DNA of 64,000 bases from Hirundichthys speculiger (GCA_018398805.1 JAGFBZ010000261.1:1860001-1924000); one strand, 5' to 3'. Numbered from the stretch's first letter, positions 1-14,700 are shown. The notes: generated by a model from the sequence alone, not told the origin. Numbers and translations are program-made.

Positions 1-890
1 CGAGGAGTCTGCTGCCCAGATTTTCGACTGTCGGTTTACAAATCTATGCATCGGCGTCTATCACGTCAACACACTACATCACTGAGCTTCTTCTCAATTT
101 ATGAGTTCTGCGGACTTTTATGTATCCTAAATATGTGTGTTGCAACTGCCGCGTGAGTCTTGCAGGGTGTGTGGGATTCAAGTCATTAAAAGACTGTAAG
201 ATTTAGTGACACCCATCAGTGAGATTGCAGATTGCAACCGACAAAATACAATACCTCCTTGCCTTCACTTTCTAAGCTCGCACGAAACTGTGGTCGATGT
301 GAGACGACGTGAACTGATTTAGCTTGCTCAGTTATTATTTGATTGGCTGCTCGTCTGCTCAGCGCAAACGCCGTGTAAACAGTTCTTGCAAGCCATACCT
401 CCAAACCCACACATAGTGTAAGCATATACAAAAACCCCTGCGGGTTACAGCCAAAACAAAAGAAAAATGCTGCGTCCTATCTCCCGTGTCTGCCACATGA
501 GGCCACTTAAGCCTCATCAGCAAGCCGACTCTCTTTCTTCCTGTTTTAACCGCAGGAAATTTTCCCGTCGCTGCAGGCTGTGTGAACGACTCACTGAATG
601 TCTGACTGAGCGGCTGCTTGGCTGACTTAAAAGGGACTTTCAGACCTAAGGCTGCTGCTTAGCGTCCTCAACTTGCAGTAATTGGTAGGCTCAGGACTCT
701 TTTAGAAAGAAGTTAACATTTGCCAATTCTGTGTCCCACAGAGACATTCAGGATTATTTCCAGAAAAGAGTGACTGTTTTTTTCTGGAATGACAGCTGGG
801 AGTTTGGGAGGATGTGTCTGTAGTAGCTGGAGCTAAGACATGACCCTTATTTGGTTTCAGTGTCCTTTCAGAGTCTTAAAAACATTTAAC

Positions 891-921
<31 letters not shown>

Positions 922-3900
922 GTACTTGCTGCAAACAAGGAAACTTGTAATCCAGGGGGTTTCACGTCTGGGTTTTCTGCTCTGTGGCACGCATCCCTTT
1001 GATCCGTTTCACAGGAAGTCTACTAGATTGCTCGCGATAAACATTTCTGCTGAGTCGGGTGTATGTAATATTGAAATGCAGTTGTTACTGCGCCCATGCA
1101 TTTACTCCACATTATTGGAATGAATCTAACAAACAATGTAATTACTGTATCTTTTATCTTATAATCAGACGGTGCTTGTTTTGTCTGAATGCTCTGAAAC
1201 CACAGTTTACGTCAAGCCGATACAAGTTTAACTGTCTGTAGTCTGGGCTGGTGTTTTTCCCTGTGGTGCGTTCACTCTAAATGCGCCTCTTGACTAAACA
1301 GCTATGCTCGAGTTGGTTCTGTGTTTTTGGTATGCAGTCAAACACATGCTTAGAATCCAAAATAGATTTGAAAGGATGCAACTCAACATGGTTTGTTTCA
1401 ACCAAATAAAAGATGCCAAATAGTTGAATATGTGTGACAGGATGGCAGTATGAGGGATGGATGCATCAAAAATGAACTGATAAAATGACAGGTAATAAAG
1501 CTGCATGGAGCTATGACAATATAAGTGAATGGAAAAACTGGAGCAGCAGATCAAGTAACATCAAAATACGTCATCTTACATTCATTAAAACGGTACACAA
1601 AATCTCCAATTCATCATTTCGTAATAATACCAAGCTGTCCAGTCCATCCAAGAAGACTCATCATTTATTTCACTTCTGAGTCAAACATTTTAATTCACGT
1701 CTGGCTTTCATGTTAAAGAGATTTTTTTTTTTGTGTTTTTATTTTTTTTTATTTTTTTGTCCAGAAAATGTATGTGCCTGAAGTTTTGATTGCATCACCT
1801 CCTTTTGGTCCAAGATGAATCATCTTGACTTTAGAGAATTCCTGACTTTTCTTTGTCCCTGGATCTCCCAGAAACAGTTGCAGTTTTAGATCAACAGCAG
1901 TGGGTCAGATATGCACAAAACCATATTTTCTCTTTTTGTCAGGAAAAAAAAGTTTAAAGAAAATATGAAAATGTGCAACTCTACAGTATGATTTATACCC
2001 AAACATGCCTATTATCCATATAGAACATGTGCAGGTGTCTGAGGTTTTTTGTAAAGGCCCTAACCTGTAAAGCAGAAATCCATCTGACAGTTTACCAAAA
2101 CCAGGCTGCAATAATGAAACTGCTACAGACTACATAACTACGCTCAGTATTGCTTGGGGCAAGTCAGATTTTCTCTTTACAGCAGAAAAAAGGGTAAGTG
2201 AGAAAATAAGGATTCAATTCAGAAATGGGAAAAAAAAAATGTCTTCAATTTTTTTTCACATCTTGTAAGTTTTAGCTTATCTGTTCAGGCCATGCTCAGC
2301 TTTCCATCCATCCTCCTATTTGACCCTCTGGGCTCTTGATCCCTGAGTAGCAGTAAGAGGAGGGGAAAATGGAGAAAATGTGCACCAGTGGGATGCTGCA
2401 GACCTGACAGGGAAGAAATAAAATGACTTAAAGTCTGCTTAGGGGTCGCCTCTGTCATGTGGAGCGGTTGTAAGACGACTCACCTGCTGGTTTCACTCGT
2501 TTCTAATCAGAGCTCTTGCTGGTTTTAGGGCTTTTCAATAGGTGATGTTTGAGTCTCTTTGGCAGAAGTGGTGAGAAAGCAGAAAATACTGGGCTACAGA
2601 GGATGAAGAAAAGTCTGGTTACAAGTGGAGAAATCCAGTAGGAGATTTGAAGAATAAAATGAGAAGGTGAAATGAGTGCAGAGGAGGAGGAGGGAATAAC
2701 AAGGCAACAAAAGCAGCATTGAAGGATTCAAAGGCAAAGAGCGTAATATGGCCTCTGATAAGATGGCGAGCCTGTGAAAAGGAGAGGAATGAGAAAAAGC
2801 AGAAAGGGGTTTTCGGTAAGAGGAGTGCTTGCTGGATTTGTAGAGGCATGTGGCCAGCATCAACCTGTTTGAGCTGAACAAGAGGGATCAGATTAACTCT
2901 GAGAGGCCACAACTGCTGAACTGGCTTACTAATCAAGCTTTCTCCTTGTGCTCTCTCCTTCTTTATCTCTCTCTTCTCTGCAACCCTGGACTGCCCGTTG
3001 CACACATTGACCAACACCATCCAGGTAAGAAATCTTTTTTTTTTTCTTTCTTCCTCACGCCCCTTCTTCCCGTGAGCCTGTGCATGTATGTGTAAATGAG
3101 TTTGGGTGGAGCGTGAGAACCGGCAGGGTGGCAGAGTATACATGCTCAGCATATCAATGTTTCCACGCAGAAGCAACTCTAAAACTTCTAGTGCACATGT
3201 GTAAATTAGACACAGGGTTTCTGTCAAAGAGCAGCATTTTCATGGATCTCTTTCAACTGAGCGAATGTGGGGCATTCTTCCTCGCTCTGCCAAAAACACT
3301 TCCACTGTTGAGAGGTAAAGATGGTTAGGACTGCTTGATGTAAAGTAAAAGAGAAAAGGAAACTTTAAAATGAGATCTGTACGGTAGGGTAGACATGTGG
3401 TGTAAATACATTTAATTATTGACACTGCTTTGGGGCTTGATTGTGTGCTATCAACGGGACATCAGGCCCCTTTTACATGTCTTAGCTTTCCCTTTGTCAC
3501 CCTCTTGTCAGCTGAGGTAACGCTCAACATAGTTTTCAAGGAAATTTTGTGTCTCGTGAGTTTTGCTATTTTGAGCTTTGTACATTATTGTCAGCGCTGT
3601 AAACTGACCAGTTTCAAGAGAAACGACACCACAGCGAGTGAGCCTATGCAGCAGCTCTCCCTCAGATGAAATGTTAGGTAATCAATCCCCCAGTCCCGAC
3701 CTCCCCAGCCGTGAATTTGGCATTTCTCCTCTCGCCTGTCAAGCTTTTCATTTATGCCCCTTTCCCCTCGACCTGCTGAAGTGAATATGTGTGATGTGCT
3801 GCCGTTCAAGCAGGGCACTGGTTTCCCTGGTTTTTTCTCTTTTTCAGCCAGTTGTGATTGGCATTTTTTTTAATTACTTTTTGATTTATGTTATTCTGAT

Positions 3901-4682
3901 ACTTCTTTAATCTCGAGCACACAGGGGGGAGGGTCTAGTTATCTTTAGATGTAAAGTTACATGAAAGCGCTTAAAAACTCCAGAACTCAGTCTGTATTTC
4001 AGATCCTGTTTGGAGGAGACGGAAGATGATGCCTCTTGTTAATCTGGTTCACAGGCTTGACAGCAAAGTATTTTGTTGACTCACTTTTCAATCATATGAT
4101 ATGAAAGTTGTTGCATCTTCAATATAGCCTGCTGGAAATCATAGCTGTCATCACCGCCTCTGTGCATATCGCTCCTCAAGTCTCTCCTGCGAGGCCCCGT
4201 CATTGCTCGCACTACGCTCACTGGGTGAACTTTTTCTTTTGTGTACAGGGAACTAATAATTAGACAATATTAGAGCCTTAGCTTGTTAGAGCCACAGCTT
4301 TGCTGTGAGCATGAAATGTATTGCTCCTACAGACATGTCAGCGTTCCCTGGTCCTTCATCATCGGGAATTTCCAAATCAAAGTATCTGCTGGAGAAAACT
4401 CAAACTGGCTGTTCTGAGTACCAGTGGAGCAGAGACCTTAAGTTTATCGGTGGATGCTCGTAACTTGAAAATGATCAGCCTCCGTATCTCACTGAGCAAA
4501 TAACTGAGTCTTCAAGTAACATACACATTTCCTCACAGGCCCACACAGCGGTAATAATATATACTGTTGATGCATATTCTAATCATGAATGGTAAACTAC
4601 TCCTACATGTTTGGGTGCTGCGGCTAAGACACGTATTAGCATACTAACTTGATAAAAATGGTTACAGCTTTTTTTTGTTCTG
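1..4682 (+). other. ext1 intron 1, first part; no exon seen
   Basis: This is non-coding sequence inferred to lie in ext1 intron 1, because exon 2 is the first ext1 exon in the window and exon 1 would give an uninterrupted frame of about 320 codons that is absent. It has a poly-T run near 891-917. Short open frames on both strands, including one of 202 codons on the - strand at 2619-3227, show no recognisable domain and look like chance frames over pyrimidine-rich sequence. No RNA gene or transposon is recognised. Confidence 0.7.
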
Positions 4683-4690
4683 CTTTTAAT

Positions 4691-5791
4691 TAGGGCTGCA
4701 CGCGATAACAGGAAATTATGACGTCATCCCGATAAGTCCGATATCACGACGAATAGCCCCGATAACAACATATATTTCTGTCAACAGGGCAGTGCCTCGC
4801 TCCCTCTGAGCCTTGAATGACCGGCAGTGAATGTTATGTTCAAGTGACGTCGGCATAATCAGAAAAACGAGTACTCAATCAGGAAAATCAAGAATATCCC
4901 CTCATGCCAGAAAACAACTCGTTAACGCGGTCATCATTTTGGTAGTTGCTGACTTGAATTGATATTCGCAGTATTCTCCCACATGTTACACATAAAAAAA
5001 GAAAAAAATAGAAAAGGCTGAAAGAATGACTAGCAAACAAGGGAACGTGGGAATTTACGTTACTCCTTGAATGCAGCCTGTAGTACAGCGCTGATCACAA
5101 CAAACATGGCGGTGTGGAACTTCTTTAAAGTTTCAGAAGAAGATAGTTTGGTGGTTATTTGTGACGAATCCTCCGAGCGAGTTCTACGAGGAAGGAAGCA
5201 CAAGCATAAGCTTTAATACGTAAAACCCGTTCGGCCACCTACAACATAACAATCGCTTCCATGGAGTATTGAAATAGCGCTAATGTGAGCTAACGGAAGC
5301 TAATGCTAATGCGCCTCTCCTTCATTCCTCTCATCTAAAGCTACCATGAGATTAAAAAATAAAAAACAAAACGTACTGAACCTCATTTACTTTAATTAAA
5401 GGTATTAATTTAAATGAAACCACAAGCCAAAAAATCCTTTAAATGTTAATCTTTTTCAGTTTGTAATTCTGATGCATGTATTTCCATCAGTTCAAGGAGC
5501 CTTTATTTTTTTATATCAGTCAGTAATGAACCTTAAGTTAATGTGAGATGTCAAATAGGTTTGTTTGATAGCTTTACGAAAATGTTTGAGAGGCTTGCCA
5601 ATAGTTTTTCATTGGAAAAAATAAATATCTGTTCATTTAAAGAGTCAAAACTATTTTTGATTTTGTTCATAGTATTGATGTAATGATCTTAGGTATATGT
5701 GTGTGTTATCGGTTATCGGTATTGGCCTTTAGGAGCTGAAAGTTATCGGTTATCGGTATCGGTTTTAAAAAACAGCTATCGTGCATCCCTA
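4691..5791 (+). mobile_element. hAT-type DNA transposon, non-autonomous, 1101 bp, 8-bp TSD
   Basis: The element starts tagggctgcacg and ends cgtgcatcccta, a 12-bp terminal inverted repeat with one mismatch. It is flanked on both sides by cttttaat (4683-4690 and 5792-5799), the 8-bp target duplication expected of hAT elements. Both ends carry iterated subterminal motifs: CGATA about four times at the left within 80 bp, and TATCGG five times at the right around 5708-5765. Such arrays are typical transposase binding sites. Inside, from the ATG at 5106, lies a decayed reading frame resembling the BED zinc finger of hAT transposases. No catalytic transposase domain is present, so this is a deletion derivative that would need a helper. 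Confidence 0.9.
5106..5260 (+). pseudogene. decayed BED zinc finger of a hAT transposase
   Basis: The frame from ATG 5106 begins MAVWNFFKVSEEDS and continues to VVICDES before it breaks. After a frame change, SFNT, then an in-frame stop, then NPFGHLQHNNRFH can be read around 5209-5255. Tryptophan and phenylalanine followed by a Cys pair and a His-x-His tail is the BED-finger arrangement known from hAT transposases and ZBED genes. The second Cys of the expected pair is replaced by Ser, and a frameshift and a stop interrupt the module, so it is not functional. The rest of the transposase is missing. Confidence 0.6.
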
Positions 5792-5799
5792 CTTTTAAT

Positions 5800-8700
5800 A
5801 CTTCTGAGGTGTCACCAGAACTGGTTCAAAGATCAAAAAGCACCATCCATCTGCCTTTCTTTTTTTTCTCCCTTTTCTTCACACTGTCGTGTCCTTTTCG
5901 AGCACCCTACCTGCCCTCTTCCCTCCTCTCGTCTGTGTGAGGTCTGTTTGTTGTTTACACCAGTTGGTGGGAGGGTGTTTGGTCTGCTCTCTCTAGACTG
6001 TTTGCAGACAAACAAAGCACTGAAGGCCACTTCGGTCTCTCCCACACCAGTTACTGGAAACAATGTGGTCAAGACGTCCACTATTTTGACTGGCGCACTC
6101 TGCCTTCGACCCACAGAGCAGGAAGAAGAGGAGGGTAACCATGTGTCTGTGCATTTCTGTAGCCTGTTTAGCTATTACTTTGTTTTCTCAATAATTGTAT
6201 ATAATTTTGTTTGACGATCACAATCACCCAGAAATTCTATGAAAGGGGACAATCAATTGGTCACTGGGACTAACAGGAAGAGTCCTGGTGGACTACAAGA
6301 ACTTTTCTTGGTTCCTATGACAGTTTTTATTTTTTTTTGAGTCCACAGTAGCAACTTTAATTCCACGAAAGGTAATGCTATACGTGCGACTTTACCTGTT
6401 GTTAGTTCAGATACGCAAGCTTATATGTTGGATACAGTAAAGCAGCACACCTGCCACCACTTCATAAATAAAAAACGACAGCAAACATCAGCCATGTAAA
6501 GAACTTATGGGGGCTCACACAGCAGCGCTACGTCAATGCTCGACTTTGGGTGTTTCTGATGTACCTGCGTCATACCATCAACATTTATTCTCGGCCACTA
6601 CACAAGTGAGCTGCGCGCTTTTAAACAGTCCTCCCCCCCACATAACTGGCTAGCTCTGGCTGTGGAGTCACAACTTGATTTACTGACCCTCATGTTGAGG
6701 CACGAAAAGCTGAAAATTCCCCAAGTTTTAACAGAAGCGGCGCTGTCATGGCAACGCAGGGAGTTGGACAAGGCTTGGCGAGTCAATGGACAGCGATGCT
6801 GAGGATGCTTCCAGCACTTACGTGTGAACTTAAAAACACTGAACTGAATTGAGATACAGGCCAATATGGAAGTCCAGACTTGTAATCAAGCCAATGTAAT
6901 GGAGGGAATATAACTTTGGGACTTCACCTTAGTATTCCTATCAGCAGTGTAAATGCAAAGGCATCAAAATCTTTCAAAGGTAGGTAGTTTTAACAGGAGC
7001 TCCCCAGTCCTCATAGAAATGTTTGGCCCAAAAGTGCCAGGTCGCTTTGCCCATTCAGCTGGTAAAGGTAAGTATTATTCTAACAAAAGGTTAAGAATTT
7101 TTTGGAAAACAAATAATTCCTGAAATGCCCTACTTTTAGTAAGCAGACTCACAGCTGGTGTAGTTAACACATGGTGCAGCAGTGACTGATGGTGATGCAG
7201 GCTGTGTGACTTCAATATGTCACATGACCTTTGCAGCTCATAAAGTCTGCCTTTTGCTCTCCCGCTCCCCAACTTCTTTCCCTTTTTCTTCGTATACTCT
7301 CACCCCTGTGAGGAATAACTTTGTCTTATTACCCATCTTTTCCTTACATCCCCCGCCCACCGCCACCTCCCCCTCAGCCCCTCCTCCCTTCTCAGTAAAC
7401 TTCATTCGCCACAGCGCTGCGGCAGGCTGTTTGGCAGAGCCGACGGCCCTGTCGCACAGTACTCCTGGTTGAATGCTGTGCACTGAGCACACTGGCCGCA
7501 TTGTGCTTTTGATGAGGCCCTACATCTTCGTCGCTCGAGAGCACGCATGTGTTACCGTGTGCACGTAAGGGGCTTTGCACTCACACTGCAGGCTTTAACA
7601 TGCACAGATGAACTAAAGGAGTGCACTTAAGCACCTTAGCAATTACACCTCCCGCTCAGCAGTTGACACAGGGGTGTGGAGATGCTTATTAATAACCGTG
7701 CTGATAAATGATAAGACGGAAGTGTTGGGGCCTGATCGTTACTCCGGCAGCGGGATCAAACATGTCAGTTACTGGCTGAGGCAGCTCACTCTAAATCTCC
7801 ATCTTTCCATTTCAGTCTCTCACACTCATTGTAAAGCCTGAATATCCTTGGCCTCTCTCCACCCACTTTGCCTGCCAAAAGTCTCCACAGAATAACGCTT
7901 GTTGCACCGTTTAATGTTTTAACTAGTTTAAAGAAAAGGACAAGGCTTTCTCTCATCCTACGCTTTAATCATATTAAGTGCAGGGCAAGATTGACATCAT
8001 TTTTTGAGGCATTCACGGCTGTCGACTCATCTTGTGTCCACTTATACGGCTGCTGTTCATTCAAGGCCTTGTTTTAGTATTTCTGCATGTTTCCTACAAC
8101 ATCTTATTGTGTTATTTCACTTCGTATTTTTCTTCACATAGCCACACAGTGAAACACACAGGCAGAGAACTGTCTTCCCACTTGATTGCTTTCCCATTTT
8201 TCTTGCAGAGAGATTTATGGTTAGGGGAACGTTGGAGACAGGCTATTACCATGTCCTGTTTGAACCCATCAGCCAGACAAAGTGGTCGAGGTGGTTGCGT
8301 CGATGTTGGCGGACCTTTGCCAAGACACAGTCCTTTTAACACACCTACCCTGCTCTGGCCTGTCTCCCCCCCCCCCCCCCCCCCCCCCAGACTCCAGTGG
8401 CTGCTCCCACACTGCCTTGTTTTTCTCCGGGATTAGGCTGCAGCCCCCTTCTCTGTAGACCCCTCTGTTTTGGTTCCCAGCTGAGGCTGGATGTGAAGCG
8501 TTGTTTGCTCTGAAAAGAGCTGATGTTTATTCCACAAATCAGAGTCACTTTCATGAAACTTGCCTGTTGACGTAAATGGTTCAGGCTTTAGAAATATAAA
8601 ATACTCTTATGCTGCTATTTTTAAACAGGAGAACATACTTTTCGTATGTAGAATTCCTAAATGTAAACCAACCATGTGTGTTAGGTGTTTCTTGGACCAG

Positions 8701-11700
8701 TTAGGATGTTGATGTATTTTTGGTAGTGAAGTCATGGCCAAAGAGTTGAAAGGTTAGTCAGTGAGATTTTGAAAACGGTTAAAAAGTATAACCTTTAGAC
8801 CTGCCTCTGAAGCCACATCCCAAACGGGCAATGGCTGCTCACTGAAGAAAGAGTTTGACAGACAAAGCTGGAGGTCCAATAACTTTTCCAGGCTCACTCC
8901 CAATGATTGGATAGCGTTTTTAGAGCCCTGTTGCTTCCATGGGTAATTATTCATATTTGTTTTGAGGTGAGAGGATTTAATTGGTTATTATTGGGTTGTA
9001 AAGAGAATTTCAGATAATATCGCAAACCTGCTGTAGAAACAGATCTCCTACCCAACCTTTAATCTGAAGCCAACCAGCAACTGAATGTACAATGAACGCA
9101 GGAGAAGCAATGCCAACACAAATAACTTGAATTTAATTTGCACTTCTCTACCTGTTAAACTCATGCTCTTCTTTAGATTTAGTGCAATATACATATAGAA
9201 ACCAGGGTTTCTTGCTGCACTGTAGTTTGAACCTTGCTACTCATTTGTAAGTGGCTTCAGATAAAAAAAAAAACCTCTGCCAAATGAGTAAATGTAATTT
9301 ACTGTAGTTTTGTGCACATTAGTTACACATAACTGCCCACAGCTGAGGTACTTGACTGACTTTATTAATAGTGCAAAAGTAGTCATGTTGCACCTCATTC
9401 AATTACAACAATGTCCATGTTGTCTCCTTATTTTCAAATGGAATTTATTTGGCAGATCACGCAGTAGCTATTGTCTATTACATGATAGAATTCAACCCAG
9501 CTTTAAACTCCAATTAAATTAATGAAAAATGTTATGTGAAATGATATTATTGTTTTTTTTTTTTTTTGTATAATTGATTGTAAGTGGTAGTAATGGCTGA
9601 AGTATTAATGATGTAGGTGCTCTGTAAAACAGTAAAATACTGCATAAGAGGCCTATTCTGAACAGTAAAACACGGTCAATTAAATTAAATGACCATAGTA
9701 ATTAGGCCAGTTCAAATGATCTGATGATGAAGGACAGTGATAAAGGATGAGAGCTCATCTGTGGAGATAACCAGTTATTATTGCTGATGTTATCATAGCA
9801 GTCAATACAACTAATCCTGAAACTGAGTTGGGAATTGGTGCCAAGTGCATTTTTTATTTATTTTTTTCCTGCCCAAGGGGGAAAAAAAAGATAAGAATAT
9901 CAACAAAATAATAGAGAACAAGTGGTAGAGCATCACTTTCAACCTGGCAGTGCAACAATATTGGAAATAACTTAAAAGGACTTGTAGTACATGCATTCAA
10001 AAACTATTTAATGGCACTAAATGATGATTTATCAGTCAGAAAACATGTGCTTGAGTCAGCTGCACTGCAGTGTCACTGCTGAGAAGACACGTGGTGCAGC
10101 GCGCTACGTTCACCGCGGTAAACTATCATTAGTGACTCAGGATATGACATATTTTCCTCTACACTTTTTTTTCTTTCTTCTTTGTACTCGTTTTTCTTTT
10201 CCATGTGCCTTTATGTAAAACATCTGCTGCGTTTTCGGCAGCTCTTTGCTGCTTTGCCCATGAGTCGTCGTGTAGCTCTCTGTAAATACACAAATGATGT
10301 TCAGGATATTGCTGCCTCTGGAGTCGCACTTTCAGAGATGGATCACAAACCGTTGCATCTTCCAGCAGCAATGACTATAGAAGTGAAGAGGAGCTCATTT
10401 TGTTGAAGGGAATTAAGGTCTTTCTTTCTGCTCTCGGAGGGTCTGGAGTTCCTCAGTGGACTCCATCGCCGGAGGACAACGGTTGTCACATTCTTTCAAA
10501 TGCATGTTGATCGTTCTTCTATCCCACTGTACCCCTCAGACACTCCCCCACAATGTACTGTCAAGCTACCCTAGCCCATTTCTTATGAATCTAATTAGAA
10601 GTGACTTTGCTTTGGTTTGAGATCTATAGAGAGGGGAGAGCAGTCAGCAGTGCTCTCTGGACTGGACTCAGTAGCTGGGGGATATCTCACTGGTGCCGAC
10701 TCGGCCAACACAAGTAATGAAGCCCAGACAGCAAGCTCACTGGATCATCCTGACGTTGTTAGAGCCTGTAGATTTCATTTGGCCTGTGTAGTTCACAATG
10801 AGTGGCTGGTTTCCCGTCAAAGTGTATGTTAAACTAATTTTATTAGCTTCCACAGGCTGCATGCGCTGGCAGGCTTCAGCTCTGGCGTGTGCGGTTGGTT
10901 ATCACCGCTGGTCCACCTGAGCTAAAGCCGTGGCATCCGTTTCACCTCAGCTCGCCTGCCACCAAGCCTGAATTCCACACTTATCTCCAGGTAGCAGAGT
11001 AAGTCTCGGCGGACGGGGAAGAGAGAGAAGTTTACCCACCGATGCTCATGAGCCAGCCTCTTCACATCCCACACACAGATGTGCTCGAGGGGGTGCAGCA
11101 TTAGTCAGGAAAGTGGCCATGTATGTTTTTTTGAGTACATATCAAAGCTTTCCAGAGGGGCTCCTTTCCTGCCTCATCCTTTTTCTCCCTCTGACACTCC
11201 TCAACTCGTGATGCGATGAAGCACGGGTGTTGATAGGGGTGTGTGCCCGCTGATAAGTAAACACTCTCAAGGGGCTTATAGAGAAAACGCTGCTTAATGT
11301 TTCTCCTATTGTGTTGCGAAACTAACTCATGGCATAACCGGCTGTCAGCTGCCTGGCATAAACAGATAACCAAACCAATCCCAGACCCGTGTTGACTCTT
11401 TCCCTGTATGCAAGTGAGGCAAGTGGATATTGGGCTGTCCTGTTTCGCAGCCGTGGCACAGTCGGGGGTTTGTTTTCCTTCAGTCAACACAAGTGTCATT
11501 TGTCGTCCCTTAGGAGGGCTCATCTTAGAATCAGTGCTTCCTGACGGGTTGCAGTGAGGGAGATAGTGGAAGATGAGTGGTGAAAGATGCCAGATTGGTT
11601 TTCCACTGCTGCTCCAAGAAGCTTGATGAGTACAGTTCAGGGATAGCAATTTTAGAGGTGTCTTTTACCCAAGCAGGGGGGGGGTCTTTTTTTTCTTTTT

Positions 11701-14700
11701 CTCTCTCTCGTCATCGTGATGTTCCAAATAAAAAAAACATAAGCCTTCCCCTGCCTTGTCTGATAGATAATGCTTTTTTTTTTTCCTGTTGCAAAAAAAA
11801 GAAAAAATGCTGTTGAACATATAGCTTATTTGATCTGGGTTGTAGTTGCTGTCCCTTTAACTTAACAGTGAACTTTTAATACACAGCCATTACACCTGCA
11901 AATCTGTGGAAGTAACTTGACTTAATTTCCCATAAAAAAAAATGTTTAGCAAAACATGGTTTACTGACCAATCTAAAAGAAATGTTTCAACTTGCGCATC
12001 AAACTCTGCCAATTTTTTGTCACTTCTGAGCGAGGCTTTTTCCCTGTAGCGGTTGGTTGCGGCTGCTATGTTGCTCACTACCGCCACACATGGCAGAAAC
12101 TGGTATTGCGAGACTGGACGGAGCCCAGCTAGTTGATTAGCATGCTAACTCGAGTAGATATCACAGCAGCCAAATACATAGTCATCATTTTTGTGACGTG
12201 ACTGCACTTATTTCTTCTTACTCTTGCTGTTTCTACATCATTTTTGGAATATTTTTGCCGACAATATCACACACTGCTTCTTTTAAAAGAAATACTTTTT
12301 TTTTGGAAAGAATTAAAAATTAATAAATAAAAGGTTTAAATATATAATTAAATGATTGTTTTCCTTAAGTTCATTTTTTTTCTATATACAATCAAACATA
12401 ATCATCCCATATTAAACTTGAAACCCAGTCTCCCCAGTGAATGTTTAACACACGACTTGTCTTTTCATATATACTACTTTGCTTTAATCTTTCACACTTA
12501 CGGGAAGTGACACAAATTTCTTGACTGAGTTGTTCCTTTAGGTCAGTAACACACTTGATTTTGTACAGCCATAATTTTGTACAGTTTTGTGTGACTGAAT
12601 CTGTTTGTATTTTAAAATGGAGATGGAAGAATTTTGAAAAGAGATTAAAAGCTAAAAATGTGCAACTTTTGCCAGCCCTATCTATTTATATTTGGTAATG
12701 GAGGTTTAGGTGCTGTCTCGTCGAGTTATACAAACATCCTGTGTGCATGGATACATCTTCTCTTCAAATGTTGATTTCTGCCTCAAGCCCACATATCTAA
12801 AATCCACTGGCTGTGACTGAATTAACATAATTAAAAAAAGAAACTGAATTTCATTGTCATTTTGAGCAAAAGTGGCTCATGTTTTGTTGAAGTTTAATTT
12901 CCTTAGTGAGGCTGTATATAGGATGATGCATTGAACTGATAGGTACTAAGGAAAAAAACCTCTATTTAAATACATTTGAAAGAATACAAGGATCTATACT
13001 GTACTTCACTCGCTGTCAGTCAACAGTACGGTGCGTAATATAACTGATGATGCTCGATAACATCCGCCCAACTGTTCAACAGAAGTGACCAGAAGCAGAA
13101 GTGTTATCACCATTGGTATCTGTTTTTGGATTTTTATCTCATGGATCTGCAGTTAAATGAAAAGTCCAGTGGGCAACAATACAGGTCAAATTTCACACTT
13201 CACATGTAAAAATATTTAGGATTTTTACAGTGGGAGCCACGTTGTCTTGATCAAACTCACAGCTTGAAACTCCAACCACAAATGGGACACTTTGAAGACA
13301 TGTCAGATAAGTCCCCACAGGACGACCTGCTGAGCTAATGTCTTGCAGCCTGAGATTGTGTTTGTGCCTGTGCGTGTGCTAATGTGCCTTTCCCCTTCTT
13401 TGCCCCCTTCCTCGTTTATTTCCTCTCTCTGTCTTGTCGAGCCCCCCCCACCTCCGGCTCTCTGCATTGACAAAAGCGTTCATTTGCCTCTTTAAGCATT
13501 TTCCCAGGAAGTCTGTGGGCTGAGGGATCCCCTTCTGAGCAGGCTTTTATCTGGAACAGAGCCAGCCGTTAGAGCGGCTTAATGTAAAAAAGAACCTCTG
13601 TAAACTTGCTCTAAAGCACAGAGAGCAGCAGACCTGATGGATATCTGAGCTTCTCAGAGACGCTGGCCTGGCACAATGAGGCCCGGCCAGCCAACAAAAG
13701 CTGCCAGGCTCCGTCACGTTCCTCCCACTCTTGTATATTCAGTTCCGCTCTCCTCTCGGTCTGATTCCATCTGACTCACTCTTCTCCTTCCTGTTTCGTT
13801 TCTTGTCGTGTGCCGTTGCATGACACCGTGCTGATCTATCTACGTTTTTTTTTTTTTTTTTTCTTTTTGGGCGCTCTACAAGCTTGTGTTAGATGAGGAG
13901 AGTGAATTCCTCCTTTCAAAAACTTTTCATTTACATCGGCAGTGATCCGCAATGCCACTTTGGAGAGCGTCACACAAAGTTATTAGCGCTCTCGAGTGTC
14001 TTTGGATTCTTCTTTCATCCGGCACAGAGAAATGCTTTCTACTGGGGAGGTTTTAGCATGCTGTAGCTGTGATTAAAACATGAGCAGTATAATAATGTCG
14101 TTCTGTTCTGGTTTTTGCCTTGACCCAGATTCACTGCCGTCTTGTTTAAAATCATGAAAGACACCCTGTTGGAAACAACAACATTTCTTTGTATTTTGAT
14201 TCTGCTGGTTTAAGCACTGCAGAAATGACAAGAGCCCTGTCTGCTTTTAATGTGCATGGAGTCAATGTCGGCTGAGTGGTGAGCCAATTAAGCCAAGCTG
14301 CCGATGTAGTCTGATTACTAGAGCTTACCACGACGATACGGCCTAATTCGGCTATAATGAGGATGGCTCAGGAGGCTGGCATTACTCACTTTAAAACCCT
14401 CCTTCAAAGATGAGCTCATTCTGTGTACTGTTTTAGGATCATTTGGGCTTTTCAGATATCTGCCAAGTCCAAACAAAGTCATTGTTCATCCAAAAGTTGG
14501 TGTTATTGTCACAACACAAAGAACTGAATCAGATGGCACCCACTGCGTCATGTTTTAAGTATGTCTGGAAAAGCTGACTGGGTTCTTTGTAGCTATCAGA
14601 TGTGTGTGGGTTTTTTTCCCCCCTTTTTTTTCTCTACAACTAATAGGCTAATTTTAAAGCTAAAGAAAACACTGGAAAATCATTGAAGTATAAAAGGTAG

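Noticed and set aside
2850..3031. Frame ending at a tccaggtaagaa donor-like site, as a possible exon
   Set aside because: The translation has no similarity I recognise and there is no matching acceptor-bounded partner. A donor-like sequence alone is common.
2619..3227. 202-codon open frame on the - strand
   Set aside because: It has low-complexity Lys/Glu and Phe/Leu/Ser composition from purine/pyrimidine-rich DNA, no domain and no splice context.
5699..6214. 171-codon open frame on the + strand
   Set aside because: It starts inside the right end of the hAT element and runs across its target duplication into unique DNA, so it cannot be one old gene.
11101..11649. 182-codon open frame on the - strand
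   Set aside because: It shows no recognisable family or motif and no supporting context. I treat it as a chance frame in intron 1.
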